The position numbers and the translations under genes are program-made. A stretch of 9,561 nucleotides of DNA from Ruminococcus sp. (lineage in GTDB: Bacteria; Bacillota_A; Clostridia; Oscillospirales; Ruminococcaceae): NCBI GenBank assembly GCA_017418765.1, contig JAFOMV010000235.1, forward strand, positions 1 through 9,561. Direction: 5' to 3'. Position 1 is the first letter of the stretch; each line of letters opens with the position of its first letter. Under the pieces are notes generated by a model. It saw only the letters and a list, made by a program, of their open reading frames with translations, ran no database searches and had not been told where the DNA came from. Below are positions 1 through 5,611 of the stretch, in pieces.

Positions 1-323
1 ACTATGTTGCAGTAACTCCTGACGGCGATATCTTCCCATGTCACCAGTTTGTAGGTATCGACGAGTACAAGATGGGCAACATCGACGAGGGCACATTCGA
101 TCAGGAAATGAAGAAGGACTTCGCAGCTGCTCATGTATACTCAAAGCCTGACTGCCGTGAATGCTGGGCTAAGTTCTATTGCAGCGGCGGATGTAATGCC
201 AACAATTACCAGTATGAAGGCGATATACGCAAGGCTCACAAGATATCATGCGAACTTGAAAAGAAGCGCCTTGAGTGTGCTATCATGCTGAAGGCAATGC
301 GTATGTACAGAGATGCTGAGTAA
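1..323 (+). CDS. SCIFF-peptide radical SAM maturase, C-terminal end (partial)
   Basis: The open frame enters from the left edge (first full codon at base 3) and stops with TAA at 321-323, leaving 106 residues. Seen: a PDGDIFPCHQFVG segment near the start, then the SPASM signature C-x2-C-x5-C-x3-C (CRECWAKFYCSGGC), then another Cys 19 residues on (KISC) and a last Cys in RLEC. In the family of thioether-forming SCIFF maturases (CteB/ScfB type) these cysteines ligate two auxiliary [4Fe-4S] clusters, and the CHQFVG and CWAKFYCSGGC wording is characteristic. The enzyme would install sulfur-to-alpha-carbon crosslinks in the small Cys-rich SCIFF peptide in the cytoplasm. The catalytic CxxxCxxC radical SAM core and the SCIFF peptide gene must lie to the left of the window. 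The gene ends 21 nt before a terminator. Another SPASM maturase is possible, but the motif spacing fits SCIFF best. Confidence 0.88.
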   Translation, partial: YVAVTPDGDIFPCHQFVGIDEYKMGNIDEGTFDQEMKKDFAAAHVYSKPDCRECWAKFYCSGGCNANNYQYEGDIRKAHKISCELEKKRLECAIMLKAMRMYRDAE

Positions 324-344
324 TTCAATGATCGGATCAATATG

Positions 345-380
345 AAAAAAGAGGAAGTCATAAAAGGCTTCCTCTTTTTT
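345..380. terminator. Bidirectional intrinsic terminator between convergent genes
   Basis: A 13-bp perfect stem (345-357 with 368-380, arms AAAAAAGAGGAAG and CTTCCTCTTTTTT) encloses a 10-nt loop. The arm ends give a T run on either strand. It sits 21 nt after the SCIFF maturase stop and downstream of the leftward rubredoxin gene, so it can end both convergent transcripts. Confidence 0.9.
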
Positions 381-396
381 GGTGTAAAGTATAAAT

Positions 397-464
397 ATCC
401 CCCTGACAGTTCACACACGAGATTGGAACAAAAGCCGTTATAATGTGTAATCTGTCAGGGGGAT
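397..464. repeat. Long imperfect inverted repeat (cruciform or RNA hairpin)
   Basis: Thirteen bases at 397-409 (ATCCCCCTGACAG) are perfectly complementary to 452-464 (CTGTCAGGGGGAT). Pairing continues inward: 411 with 450, and ACACA (413-417) with TGTGT (444-448), with mismatches only at 410/451 and 412/449. The stem is therefore 21 positions long with two mismatches and a 26-nt loop (418-443). It lies between the rubredoxin stop and the bidirectional terminator. Neither strand has a T run after the arm, so it is not a standard intrinsic terminator. It could be a dispersed palindromic element, a 3'-end stabilising hairpin of the rubredoxin transcript, or a small RNA. It has no coding content. 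Confidence 0.7.
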
Positions 465-482
465 CATTCGTTCAAATGTCTT

Positions 483-638
483 TTACTGAGCAGAGAACTG
501 ATCCTTGCCTACTCCGCAGAGCGGACATGCATAGTCATCAGGAAGATCCTCGAACTTAGTGCCCGGTGCGATACCGTTGTCAGGATCGCCGATCTCCTCG
601 TCATACTCAAATCCGCATACGTCACATACATACTTCAT
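483..638 (-). CDS. Rubredoxin
   Basis: A 51-residue protein, close to the usual 52-54 of the family. It carries the two iron-binding knuckles CDVCG (Cys at residues 5 and 8) and CPLCG (Cys 38 and 41), with the conserved [16 protein letters not shown] loop and the F-x-x-L-P-D-D-Y segment between them. The four Cys hold a single Fe(SCys)4 centre, making it a small cytoplasmic one-electron carrier; in anaerobes such proteins commonly feed electrons to peroxide- or oxygen-reducing partners such as rubrerythrin. The frame stays open upstream to an ATG at 710, but the start at 638 is chosen because it has GGAGGT 7 nt ahead and gives a standard rubredoxin N-terminus ([10 protein letters not shown]). 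It lies 64 nt downstream of the diguanylate cyclase on the same strand and may be cotranscribed. Its redox partner is not visible here. Confidence 0.95.
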   Translation of the reverse strand: MKYVCDVCGFEYDEEIGDPDNGIAPGTKFEDLPDDYACPLCGVGKDQFSAQ

Positions 639-645
639 ATCATTC

Positions 646-651
646 ACCTCC
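646..651 (-). promoter_or_regulatory. Ribosome binding site of rubredoxin (decides start)
   Basis: GGAGGT on the minus strand, 7 nt before the ATG at 638-636. It rules out the longer reading from 710, which would add 24 residues unlike any rubredoxin. Confidence 0.85.
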
Positions 652-665
652 GTTAATGCTCTTTT

Positions 666-683
666 ACGCAGATATTTCTGCAT
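666..683 (-). other. Intercistronic hairpin between cyclase and rubredoxin genes
   Basis: In the leftward RNA, seven pairs (including one G-U) form between 683-677 and 672-666 around an AATA loop, with core GCAGA/TCTGC. No T run follows, so it is probably not a terminator. It may protect or set the processing point of the rubredoxin message. Weak evidence. Confidence 0.35.
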
Positions 684-702
684 AATATGAAAATGCGCTG
701 CA

Positions 703-2214
703 TTATTCACCGTACCAGCGATAACCGTTTCTGCCTGCTTCCTTTACTTTATAGAGTGCGTCATCGGCGCATCTCAGAAGCTGTGAGAATGTTTTTGCAT
801 CATCAGGGAAGCTTGCTATACCTGCGCTGAACTGAACGTTGAACCTGTCCATTCCGTATGACTGTGGATTATCGATTATGATCCTGCCAAGTGTTGTTCT
901 TAGTTCTTCTACCATGCGGTTGACTTCGTTTTTAGACTTATCCTTTACAAGGACTACAAACTCATCGCCGCCGTATCTTGCAGCAAGTCCGCATTTACCG
1001 AATATATTTCGCAGTGCGATTGAAAATTCGGTGAGAAGCCTGTCTCCTGCTTCATGGCCAAAGCGGTCATTTACCTGTTTGAAATAATCTATATCCACAA
1101 ACATAAAGGCAAATTTGCCCCTGCCTGTTTTTTCCATGAGACTTTGTGCCTTTTCGTCAAATGCACGGCGGTTCATGATCTGTGTAAGCGGGTCATATGT
1201 TGAGAGTTTCTCAAATACTTCCTTTTCTTCGCTTTCCTTTTCATGGAAATACCATATCAGAGCGAGGGCTATACCTATAATTACTATCGCAAAAGCAATT
1301 ATGGATATGAGTATGGGTTTCATCATACTTGCGAGTGAGTGGCTGGGCATTCTTACAACAACATTCCAGCCGGGCATATAGTCTATACGTTTGAATACCT
1401 GCGTATAATCTATGCCGTTGAGAGTGTAGTTTACAGCATCGAATTCATCGCCTTCACGCAGTGAGGTTTCCCATTTGCGGTAGTCATTCTTATTTTTGAT
1501 CTCATTTTTGTAAAGTCTGAAATTTGACCATCCGCCTATAGCATTATCAGGCCCTGAACAGCGTATATAGTTGTCTGACGATCTGTTCATCAGCCATATT
1601 TCGGTTTCATCGCCTATAGTTTTGGTATTTGCCATTTCCTGTATCTTAGCAAGCGAAAAGGTCATAAATATAGTGCAGACCTTTTCGTTATGCAGATATG
1701 CTCCTGAGAAGATGGTAAAAACCATCTGACCTGTTTTTTCTGAACGGTAGGGTGTAGAGATGGCTACTCCGCCTGCACGCCGCATCTGTTCATCGTCTAA
1801 AGCGGCTTTAAGAAGCCCCCATTTTTCAAGTTCTTTCAATTCATTTTCGTCAGCATAGACCACACCATCATGGCTGATAAGTCCGACGCTTATCATATTG
1901 CTCTGATTTTGGCCTCTTTTGAAGTTTTCATATATCATAGCAGGGTCATCTTTTACAGGAGTTCCGCTGATCATTGCTGAACACCCTTTAACAGAATCTG
2001 ACATATATTGCATTGAGCTGTCAAGTTTTTCCGAGATCAGAGTACATATTTCAAATGTGAGCTCTTTATCATGCTTTTCTATCCTGTCATTGAACAGCTT
2101 TGTTATAATTGTTAATCCGACGAGACATACGATCAGAAAAGCAATTATGATACCCTGATAGGAAATTTTTTCATCGCTGTCTTTGAAAGAATCAGATGTA
2201 CTATTATTTCTCAT
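703..2214 (-). CDS. Membrane-bound diguanylate cyclase with extracytoplasmic Cache-like sensor (GGDEF)
   Basis: 503 residues. A short cytoplasmic N-terminus leads to a TM helix at about 20-41, an extracytoplasmic domain at about 42-298, a second TM helix at about 299-322, and a C-terminal GGDEF domain at about 335-500. The active loop is intact (RYGGDEF, residues 413-419), as are the metal and substrate residues seen in PleD-type cyclases: the D-I-D at 374-376, and Asn382 and Asp391 in [10 protein letters not shown]. The protein should therefore convert two GTP to c-di-GMP. The outer domain ends in [10 protein letters not shown], a typical end of double-Cache domains; the Cache call is from overall layout, not a search. 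The inhibitory RxxD site is replaced by GKCG (406-409), so product inhibition at that site is unlikely. No EAL or HD-GYP domain is present. The start has GGGGG 4 nt upstream, next to the stop of the binding-protein gene 9 nt away, which implies translational coupling. Confidence 0.93.
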   Translation of the reverse strand: MRNNSTSDSFKDSDEKISYQGIIIAFLIVCLVGLTIITKLFNDRIEKHDKELTFEICTLISEKLDSSMQYMSDSVKGCSAMISGTPVKDDPAMIYENFKRGQNQSNMISVGLISHDGVVYADENELKELEKWGLLKAALDDEQMRRAGGVAISTPYRSEKTGQMVFTIFSGAYLHNEKVCTIFMTFSLAKIQEMANTKTIGDETEIWLMNRSSDNYIRCSGPDNAIGGWSNFRLYKNEIKNKNDYRKWETSLREGDEFDAVNYTLNGIDYTQVFKRIDYMPGWNVVVRMPSHSLASMMKPILISIIAFAIVIIGIALALIWYFHEKESEEKEVFEKLSTYDPLTQIMNRRAFDEKAQSLMEKTGRGKFAFMFVDIDYFKQVNDRFGHEAGDRLLTEFSIALRNIFGKCGLAARYGGDEFVVLVKDKSKNEVNRMVEELRTTLGRIIIDNPQSYGMDRFNVQFSAGIASFPDDAKTFSQLLRCADDALYKVKEAGRNGYRWYGE

Positions 2215-2223
2215 TTATCCCCC

Positions 2224-3264
2224 TTAGTATTGGCTAAGTATTTTCTGTATCTGAGGTGTGTTTCGTGTTTCGGGATTAAGGACGTTTATACCCATATCAA
2301 TGTATTTACTTTTAGGTTTCTCTCCGTTACATATATTATAACATTCTTTTACGGCCTCATAGCCCATATCATAGGTCCTTTGCAAAATACTTGATACAGT
2401 ATATTCTTTCTGACGCATAAGGTCATTTATCTCATCAGGATAATCGAAACAGATCAAGGCTGTATCAGTGAGTTCCATTTCCTTGATCGCAGATGCACAG
2501 CCTGAGGCGGTATAGTAATTCACAGCGAATATACCCTTGATATTATCATACTTAGATAGTATACCTCTTGCGTTATTCAGTGCCTCATTGTAATTTCCGC
2601 TTTTTCTGACATCATCAAGTATCTTCCAGTTCTTAGGGGCGTGTTCACACCAGTATCCGCTGAAGCCTGCTACTCTTTCATTGAGAGAGGGCGATGATAT
2701 AGTGCCTGAGAGTATAATGACATTTGCTTCTTCATTATCGCTTACTTTGTTTTTGTGCATCTCATCGATAAGTTCCTTTGCGGCAGCCTGTCCTGCGAGC
2801 ATATTGTCTGTCATGAAGCAAGCATCGTAATCACGGCAATTGACTATTGTATCCGTAAGGACTACGGGGATCCCGCTTTTATGTATGCGGCTCACACAAT
2901 CAGAAAGCTTTACGGCGTCATCAGGAGCTATTATTATTGCATCAGCGCCAAGCTGTACTGCCTTATCAGCCAGGGCGATCTGCTGATCTATCTCTGCTTC
3001 GTCGGAAGAACCGCTCATATAAACATTTACTTCCAGCTCGTTTCCTGAAAGTGCCGCACCTTTAGAAAGAAGTTTCCAGTATTGATCGTCAATATCCTTC
3101 ACGATAAGGTAATAGTTTCTGCTATCCTCACGCACTTCGGTTATAGGAATGAAATCTGCAATTTTTTTCTCTGCCCGAACGGAATTATTCTTTTCCGAAC
3201 AGGAACAAAATGCTGCTGCCGCAAGTATGAGAGCGGCAGCAAGTGCATAGTATTTTTTTAACAA
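2224..3264 (-). CDS. Sugar-type solute-binding lipoprotein (Peripla_BP_4 / RbsB-like)
   Basis: 346 residues from a TTG start. KK plus an Ala/Leu-rich segment (about residues 3-19) ends in a Cys pair (FCSC), read as a lipoprotein signal with the anchor probably at Cys22; the lipobox is imperfect. The mature part looks like a type I periplasmic binding protein of the RbsB/LacI fold: a YYLIVKDIDDQYWK opening strand, then QQIALADKAVQLGADAIIIA with PDD, an IPVVLTDT strand, a FMTDNMLAGQAAAKEL segment, and a C-terminal GIFAVNYYTASGCASAI block. Such proteins bind mono- or oligosaccharides or related small polar ligands outside the membrane. No ABC permease or ATPase gene is next to it; the diguanylate cyclase follows 9 nt downstream, which suggests a sensing rather than an uptake role (inference). 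An ATG at 3285 would add seven residues, but it overlaps the ribosome binding site and has none of its own, so TTG is preferred. Confidence 0.85.
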   Translation of the reverse strand: MLKKYYALAAALILAAAAFCSCSEKNNSVRAEKKIADFIPITEVREDSRNYYLIVKDIDDQYWKLLSKGAALSGNELEVNVYMSGSSDEAEIDQQIALADKAVQLGADAIIIAPDDAVKLSDCVSRIHKSGIPVVLTDTIVNCRDYDACFMTDNMLAGQAAAKELIDEMHKNKVSDNEEANVIILSGTISSPSLNERVAGFSGYWCEHAPKNWKILDDVRKSGNYNEALNNARGILSKYDNIKGIFAVNYYTASGCASAIKEMELTDTALICFDYPDEINDLMRQKEYTVSSILQRTYDMGYEAVKECYNICNGEKPKSKYIDMGINVLNPETRNTPQIQKILSQY

Positions 3265-3274
3265 GATAATATAG

Positions 3275-3280
3275 CCTCCC
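3275..3280 (-). promoter_or_regulatory. Ribosome binding site of the binding lipoprotein (decides a TTG start)
   Basis: GGGAGG on the minus strand, 10 nt before TTG at 3264-3262. The upstream ATG at 3285-3283 lies only 2 nt before this motif and has no purine-rich site ahead of it, so the Shine-Dalgarno would fall inside the gene if that ATG were used. Confidence 0.65.
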
Positions 3281-3414
3281 GCCATATGTAATGCTTATAC
3301 GGATCATACATTCAGGTAATTATTCTCAGGATCCGGTATCCGCATTGTTTTTGCAAAGAAATAGTCCTGAAAAACATTACAGCCGCTTTTTTAAGCAGAT
3401 CTGTTCAGGAACTT

Positions 3415-3450
3415 AGGCTCTTTCAGTTATGACACGCATATCCGGAGCCT
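3415..3450 (-). other. Structured 5' leader element of the binding-protein/cyclase mRNA
   Basis: AGGCTC at 3415-3420 and GAGCCT at 3445-3450 are perfectly complementary and enclose 24 nt, within which TATG and CATA can pair again. The hairpin lies in the roughly 250-nt leader between the leftward promoter and the TTG start. A second stem nearer the gene (CTGCTT/AAGCGG around an A-rich loop, about 3383-3398) is followed by a U-containing stretch. I could not match this leader to a known riboswitch consensus, including the c-di-GMP-I (GEMM) class. The secondary structure is visible; a regulatory role is inferred. Confidence 0.4.
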
Positions 3451-3518
3451 TGCCAGGGATCGTGATCGTTCTGAGTATAGTTGATAGATATGAAAAGTGA
3501 AACGATAGCTTATATACC

Positions 3519-3547
3519 AATATATCACAAATAACAAAAAATGTCAA
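3519..3547 (-). promoter_or_regulatory. Sigma-A promoter of the binding-protein/cyclase operon
   Basis: On the minus strand, TTGACA (3547-3542), exactly 17 nt, then TATATT (3524-3519). The -35 box is perfect and the -10 box is 5 of 6. The predicted start of transcription, near 3512, leaves a leader of about 248 nt. Confidence 0.75.
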
Positions 3548-3769
3548 TATTATAGAAGTATTAAATAAATATTCGAATTATTTTTATTCTGTATAGACAA
3601 AATCAGGGCATGAAAATAAGTGATTCAACGTCATATTTTGCGAATAAACCAAATTTTTAATAATAAAATATTATCGATGACCTTTTTTTACATTTCACCC
3701 AAACGGACTGTTGGTCATTTTGAGACTGCTTTAAAATATGAACTATAAATATCAAATCGAAAAAAAGTG

Positions 3770-3798
3770 TTGACTATTTTTATTTTTTAGGGTATTAT
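3770..3798 (+). promoter_or_regulatory. Sigma-A promoter of the GH25-manA-glucokinase operon
   Basis: TTGACT (3770-3775), a 17-nt T-rich spacer, then TATTAT (3793-3798), so each box is 5 of 6. The predicted start near 3805 leaves a leader of about 125 nt before the lysozyme start codon. Confidence 0.78.
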
Positions 3799-3806
3799 AT
3801 TATAAG

Positions 3807-3816
3807 ACAGCGCTGT
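3807..3816 (+). promoter_or_regulatory. Candidate operator palindrome at the GH25 operon start site
   Basis: ACAGCGCTGT is a perfect 10-bp palindrome beginning about 2 nt after the predicted transcription start. The position suits a repressor block, and the regulator gene near the end of the same operon is a candidate binder. Inference only; a short palindrome can occur by chance. Confidence 0.35.
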
Positions 3817-3838
3817 ATAAAGATAAGTCTGACAGCAA

Positions 3839-3871
3839 CAGTCGGACAGAACAGCTGATCGTCCGGGACTG
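3839..3871 (+). other. Hairpin in the leader of the GH25 operon
   Basis: CAGTCGGAC (3839-3847) pairs with GTCC (3861-3864) and GACTG (3867-3871), with a two-G bulge and a 13-nt loop. There is no T run, so it is not a terminator. GACAGCAA also occurs twice in this leader (3831-3838 and 3890-3897). Function unknown. Confidence 0.4.
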
Positions 3872-3929
3872 CCTGTGATTATTCATGCAGACAGCAAGAG
3901 TGTAGAACGATAGGAGTAACTACAGATCA

Positions 3930-4646
3930 ATGCATAATATAAAAAGAAAAATTGCCTGTACCGTCATCGGTGTCGTCATGACCGGCATAGCATGGGCAGG
4001 CGCCTGCTTTTTCTCAAAAGCTGTTGTGGATACTTCAAAATATCCCGTATTCGGCGTGGATGTCTCTAACTATCAGGGAGATATAAACTGGCAGAAACTT
4101 GAGGAACAAGGCGTAAGATTTGCTTTCATCAAGGCTACCGAAGGAAGCGGACATACTGATGAATCCATCAGAAGAAATATAGAGAGAGCTACAGAAACAG
4201 GCATAAAGATATCAGCTTATCACTTTTTCAGCTTCGACAGCCCGGGTGAGACTCAGGCGGAAAACTTTATTGCTGCTGTAGGCGATGATGAGATAACTCT
4301 GCCTCCGGTCATAGATATAGAGTATTATGCTGACAAGAAGAAACATAAACCCACTCAGGAGGAGACAGAGGCTATCCTTCGTCCGCTTCTTGAGAAACTC
4401 GAAGACCATTACGGCGTAAAGCCTATGATATATACAACTCTCCCCGTATACTACCGCTACGTAAAAAAGCATTTCTCAGAGTATCCGCTGTGGATACGGA
4501 GCGTCAATTTCGAGCCTGATATGGTCAACTGGACTTTCTGGCAGTATGACGATCACGGAAAGCTTGACGGTTATTACGGCGATGAGGAGTTCATCGACTT
4601 TAATGTATACAGATATAGAGAACTTGACCGATTCAGCAAAGGATGA
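3930..4646 (+). CDS. Membrane-anchored GH25 lysozyme (N-acetylmuramidase)
   Basis: 238 residues. A KRK cluster and one hydrophobic helix (about residues 8-28) form a signal anchor; there is no obvious cleavage site. A GH25 domain follows (about 39-232). It starts with the family motif FGVDVSNYQGDINW and carries RFAFIKATEG and AYHFF. The acidic active-site set is Asp44, Asp129 and Glu131 in DIEYY, where the Glu is the expected general acid, plus a late WTFWQY and a FIDFN Asp (223). GH25 enzymes cut the MurNAc-beta-1,4-GlcNAc bond of peptidoglycan. No cell-wall-binding repeats are present. The only ribosome site, AGGAG at 3912-3916, lies an unusually long 13 nt from the ATG, which hints at modest translation; no better in-frame start exists. 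The stop overlaps an ATG of the next frame (ATGA at 4643-4646), so it is coupled to manA. A chromosomal remodelling enzyme is likelier than a phage lysin, because no phage genes are near. Confidence 0.93.
   Translation: MHNIKRKIACTVIGVVMTGIAWAGACFFSKAVVDTSKYPVFGVDVSNYQGDINWQKLEEQGVRFAFIKATEGSGHTDESIRRNIERATETGIKISAYHFFSFDSPGETQAENFIAAVGDDEITLPPVIDIEYYADKKKHKPTQEETEAILRPLLEKLEDHYGVKPMIYTTLPVYYRYVKKHFSEYPLWIRSVNFEPDMVNWTFWQYDDHGKLDGYYGDEEFIDFNVYRYRELDRFSKG
4638..4643 (+). promoter_or_regulatory. Ribosome binding site of manA (decides start)
   Basis: AAAGGA at the end of the lysozyme gene is directly against the ATG at 4643 but 5 nt before the ATG at 4649. The second ATG is therefore the likelier start, and translation would be coupled to lysozyme termination. 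Confidence 0.6.
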
Positions 4647-4648
4647 GT

Positions 4649-5593
4649 ATGAGACCATTTTTATTAAGACCTGCTACAAAAGATTATATATGGGGCGGCA
4701 CAAAGCTTCGTGAAGAATTCGGCAAGGAAAGCGATTCCGACAGAATAGCTGAAAGCTGGGAGCTTAGCTGTCATCCTGACGGCGAAAGCATTATAGCAAG
4801 CGGTGAATACAGCGGAATGAAGCTGAGTGAGTTCATACGTAAGCATCCCGAAGCTGTCGGAAGCGGCTTCAGAAGTGAGGATAAGTTTCCTGTTCTTGTG
4901 AAGCTGATAGACGCTAAGTCAGACCTTTCCATACAGGTCCACCCGAATGATGAATATGCAATGTCACATGAAGGCGACAGCGGAAAAACGGAGATGTGGT
5001 ACATTATCGAAGCTGATGATGACGCAGAAATTGTTTACGGGTTTAAGGAAAAGATATCTAAAGAACAGTTCAGAAAGTCTATAGAAGAAAATACTATTAT
5101 AAATATGGTGGATCACGTTCCTGCAAAAGCAGGCGATGTTTTCTTTATAAAGCCGGGAACTATCCATGCTGTCGGCAAAGGCATAGTTCTTGCAGAGATA
5201 CAGCAGAGTTCAAATGTGACCTATCGTGTTTATGACTACGGCAGGCTCGGTGCTGACGGAAGACCTCGTGAGCTTCATATTCAAAAGGCTGTGGATGTTG
5301 CTGATACGGAGCCTTCTGCACCGTATGAGAAGCTGAAAGAACTGCGTTCAGATGGCTTTATCGCTGAAGAATTGGCGGTGTGCAGATATTTTCGTGTGAG
5401 GAAGATAGACATATTATCCGAACTTCAAGGCATAAACGGCTTTGTCCATCTGCTGTTTATCAGCGGAAACGGAACATTGGAATATGACGGTGAGAACATT
5501 GCCGCAACTAAAGGTTCAAGCGTTTTCATTCCTTATGGAGTGAAAAACTGTAAAATAACAGGAAAATGCAGTGTGATAATGACTACTGTGTAA
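4649..5593 (+). CDS. manA: Mannose-6-phosphate isomerase, type I
   Basis: 314 residues, the size of the short Bacillus-type enzymes (about 315). It interconverts mannose-6-phosphate and fructose-6-phosphate in the cytoplasm with a bound zinc. The expected metal ligands are all present: Gln96 and His98 in QVHPND, Glu115 in KTEMWY, and His173 in KPGTIHAVG. The catalytic-arginine region YRVYDYGR (Arg193) is also there, together with the opening DYIWGG and the SWELSCHPDGES segment. The C-terminal third is a degenerate second cupin ending FIPYGVKNC. The start at 4649 is preferred over 4643 from the ribosome site spacing. The gene follows the lysozyme by overlap and precedes the ROK kinase by 18 nt, so the three genes form one transcript. 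With the kinase it would bring free mannose, or mannose released from mannans, into glycolysis, and in reverse it would supply mannose-6-phosphate for glycan synthesis. Confidence 0.95.
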   Translation: MRPFLLRPATKDYIWGGTKLREEFGKESDSDRIAESWELSCHPDGESIIASGEYSGMKLSEFIRKHPEAVGSGFRSEDKFPVLVKLIDAKSDLSIQVHPNDEYAMSHEGDSGKTEMWYIIEADDDAEIVYGFKEKISKEQFRKSIEENTIINMVDHVPAKAGDVFFIKPGTIHAVGKGIVLAEIQQSSNVTYRVYDYGRLGADGRPRELHIQKAVDVADTEPSAPYEKLKELRSDGFIAEELAVCRYFRVRKIDILSELQGINGFVHLLFISGNGTLEYDGENIAATKGSSVFIPYGVKNCKITGKCSVIMTTV

Positions 5594-5611
5594 TATAAGG
5601 AGGAAATTATA

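Larger units (their letters stand above)
3286..3929. other. Divergent intergenic region, 644 bp, no gene
   Basis: It separates the leftward binding-protein/cyclase operon from the rightward GH25-manA-glucokinase operon. The left third (3286-3512) is the untranslated leader of the leftward transcript. The centre (about 3530-3800) is very AT-rich and holds both main promoters. The right end (3805-3929) is the leader of the rightward operon. A second, weaker rightward promoter is possible: TTGAGA at 3720-3725 and TATAAA at 3744-3749, spacer 18. ATTCGAAT at 3571-3578 is a small perfect palindrome upstream of the leftward -35 box. No convincing short gene was found; a 14-codon ATG frame at 3491 has no ribosome binding site. 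Confidence 0.75.

Noticed and set aside
3286..3512. c-di-GMP-I (GEMM) riboswitch in the cyclase operon leader
   Set aside because: A CACGAT...GGCAAGGCTCCGG stretch is loosely reminiscent, but the conserved GEMM core and tetraloop/receptor arrangement could not be found, so no class is claimed.
3491..3535. 14-codon ATG frame in the divergent intergenic region
   Set aside because: No ribosome binding site, too short, and it overlaps the leftward -10 box.
3930..4646. Phage endolysin as the identity of the GH25 gene
   Set aside because: It has an N-terminal membrane anchor, no wall-binding repeats, no holin or other phage genes nearby, and it is coupled to manA.
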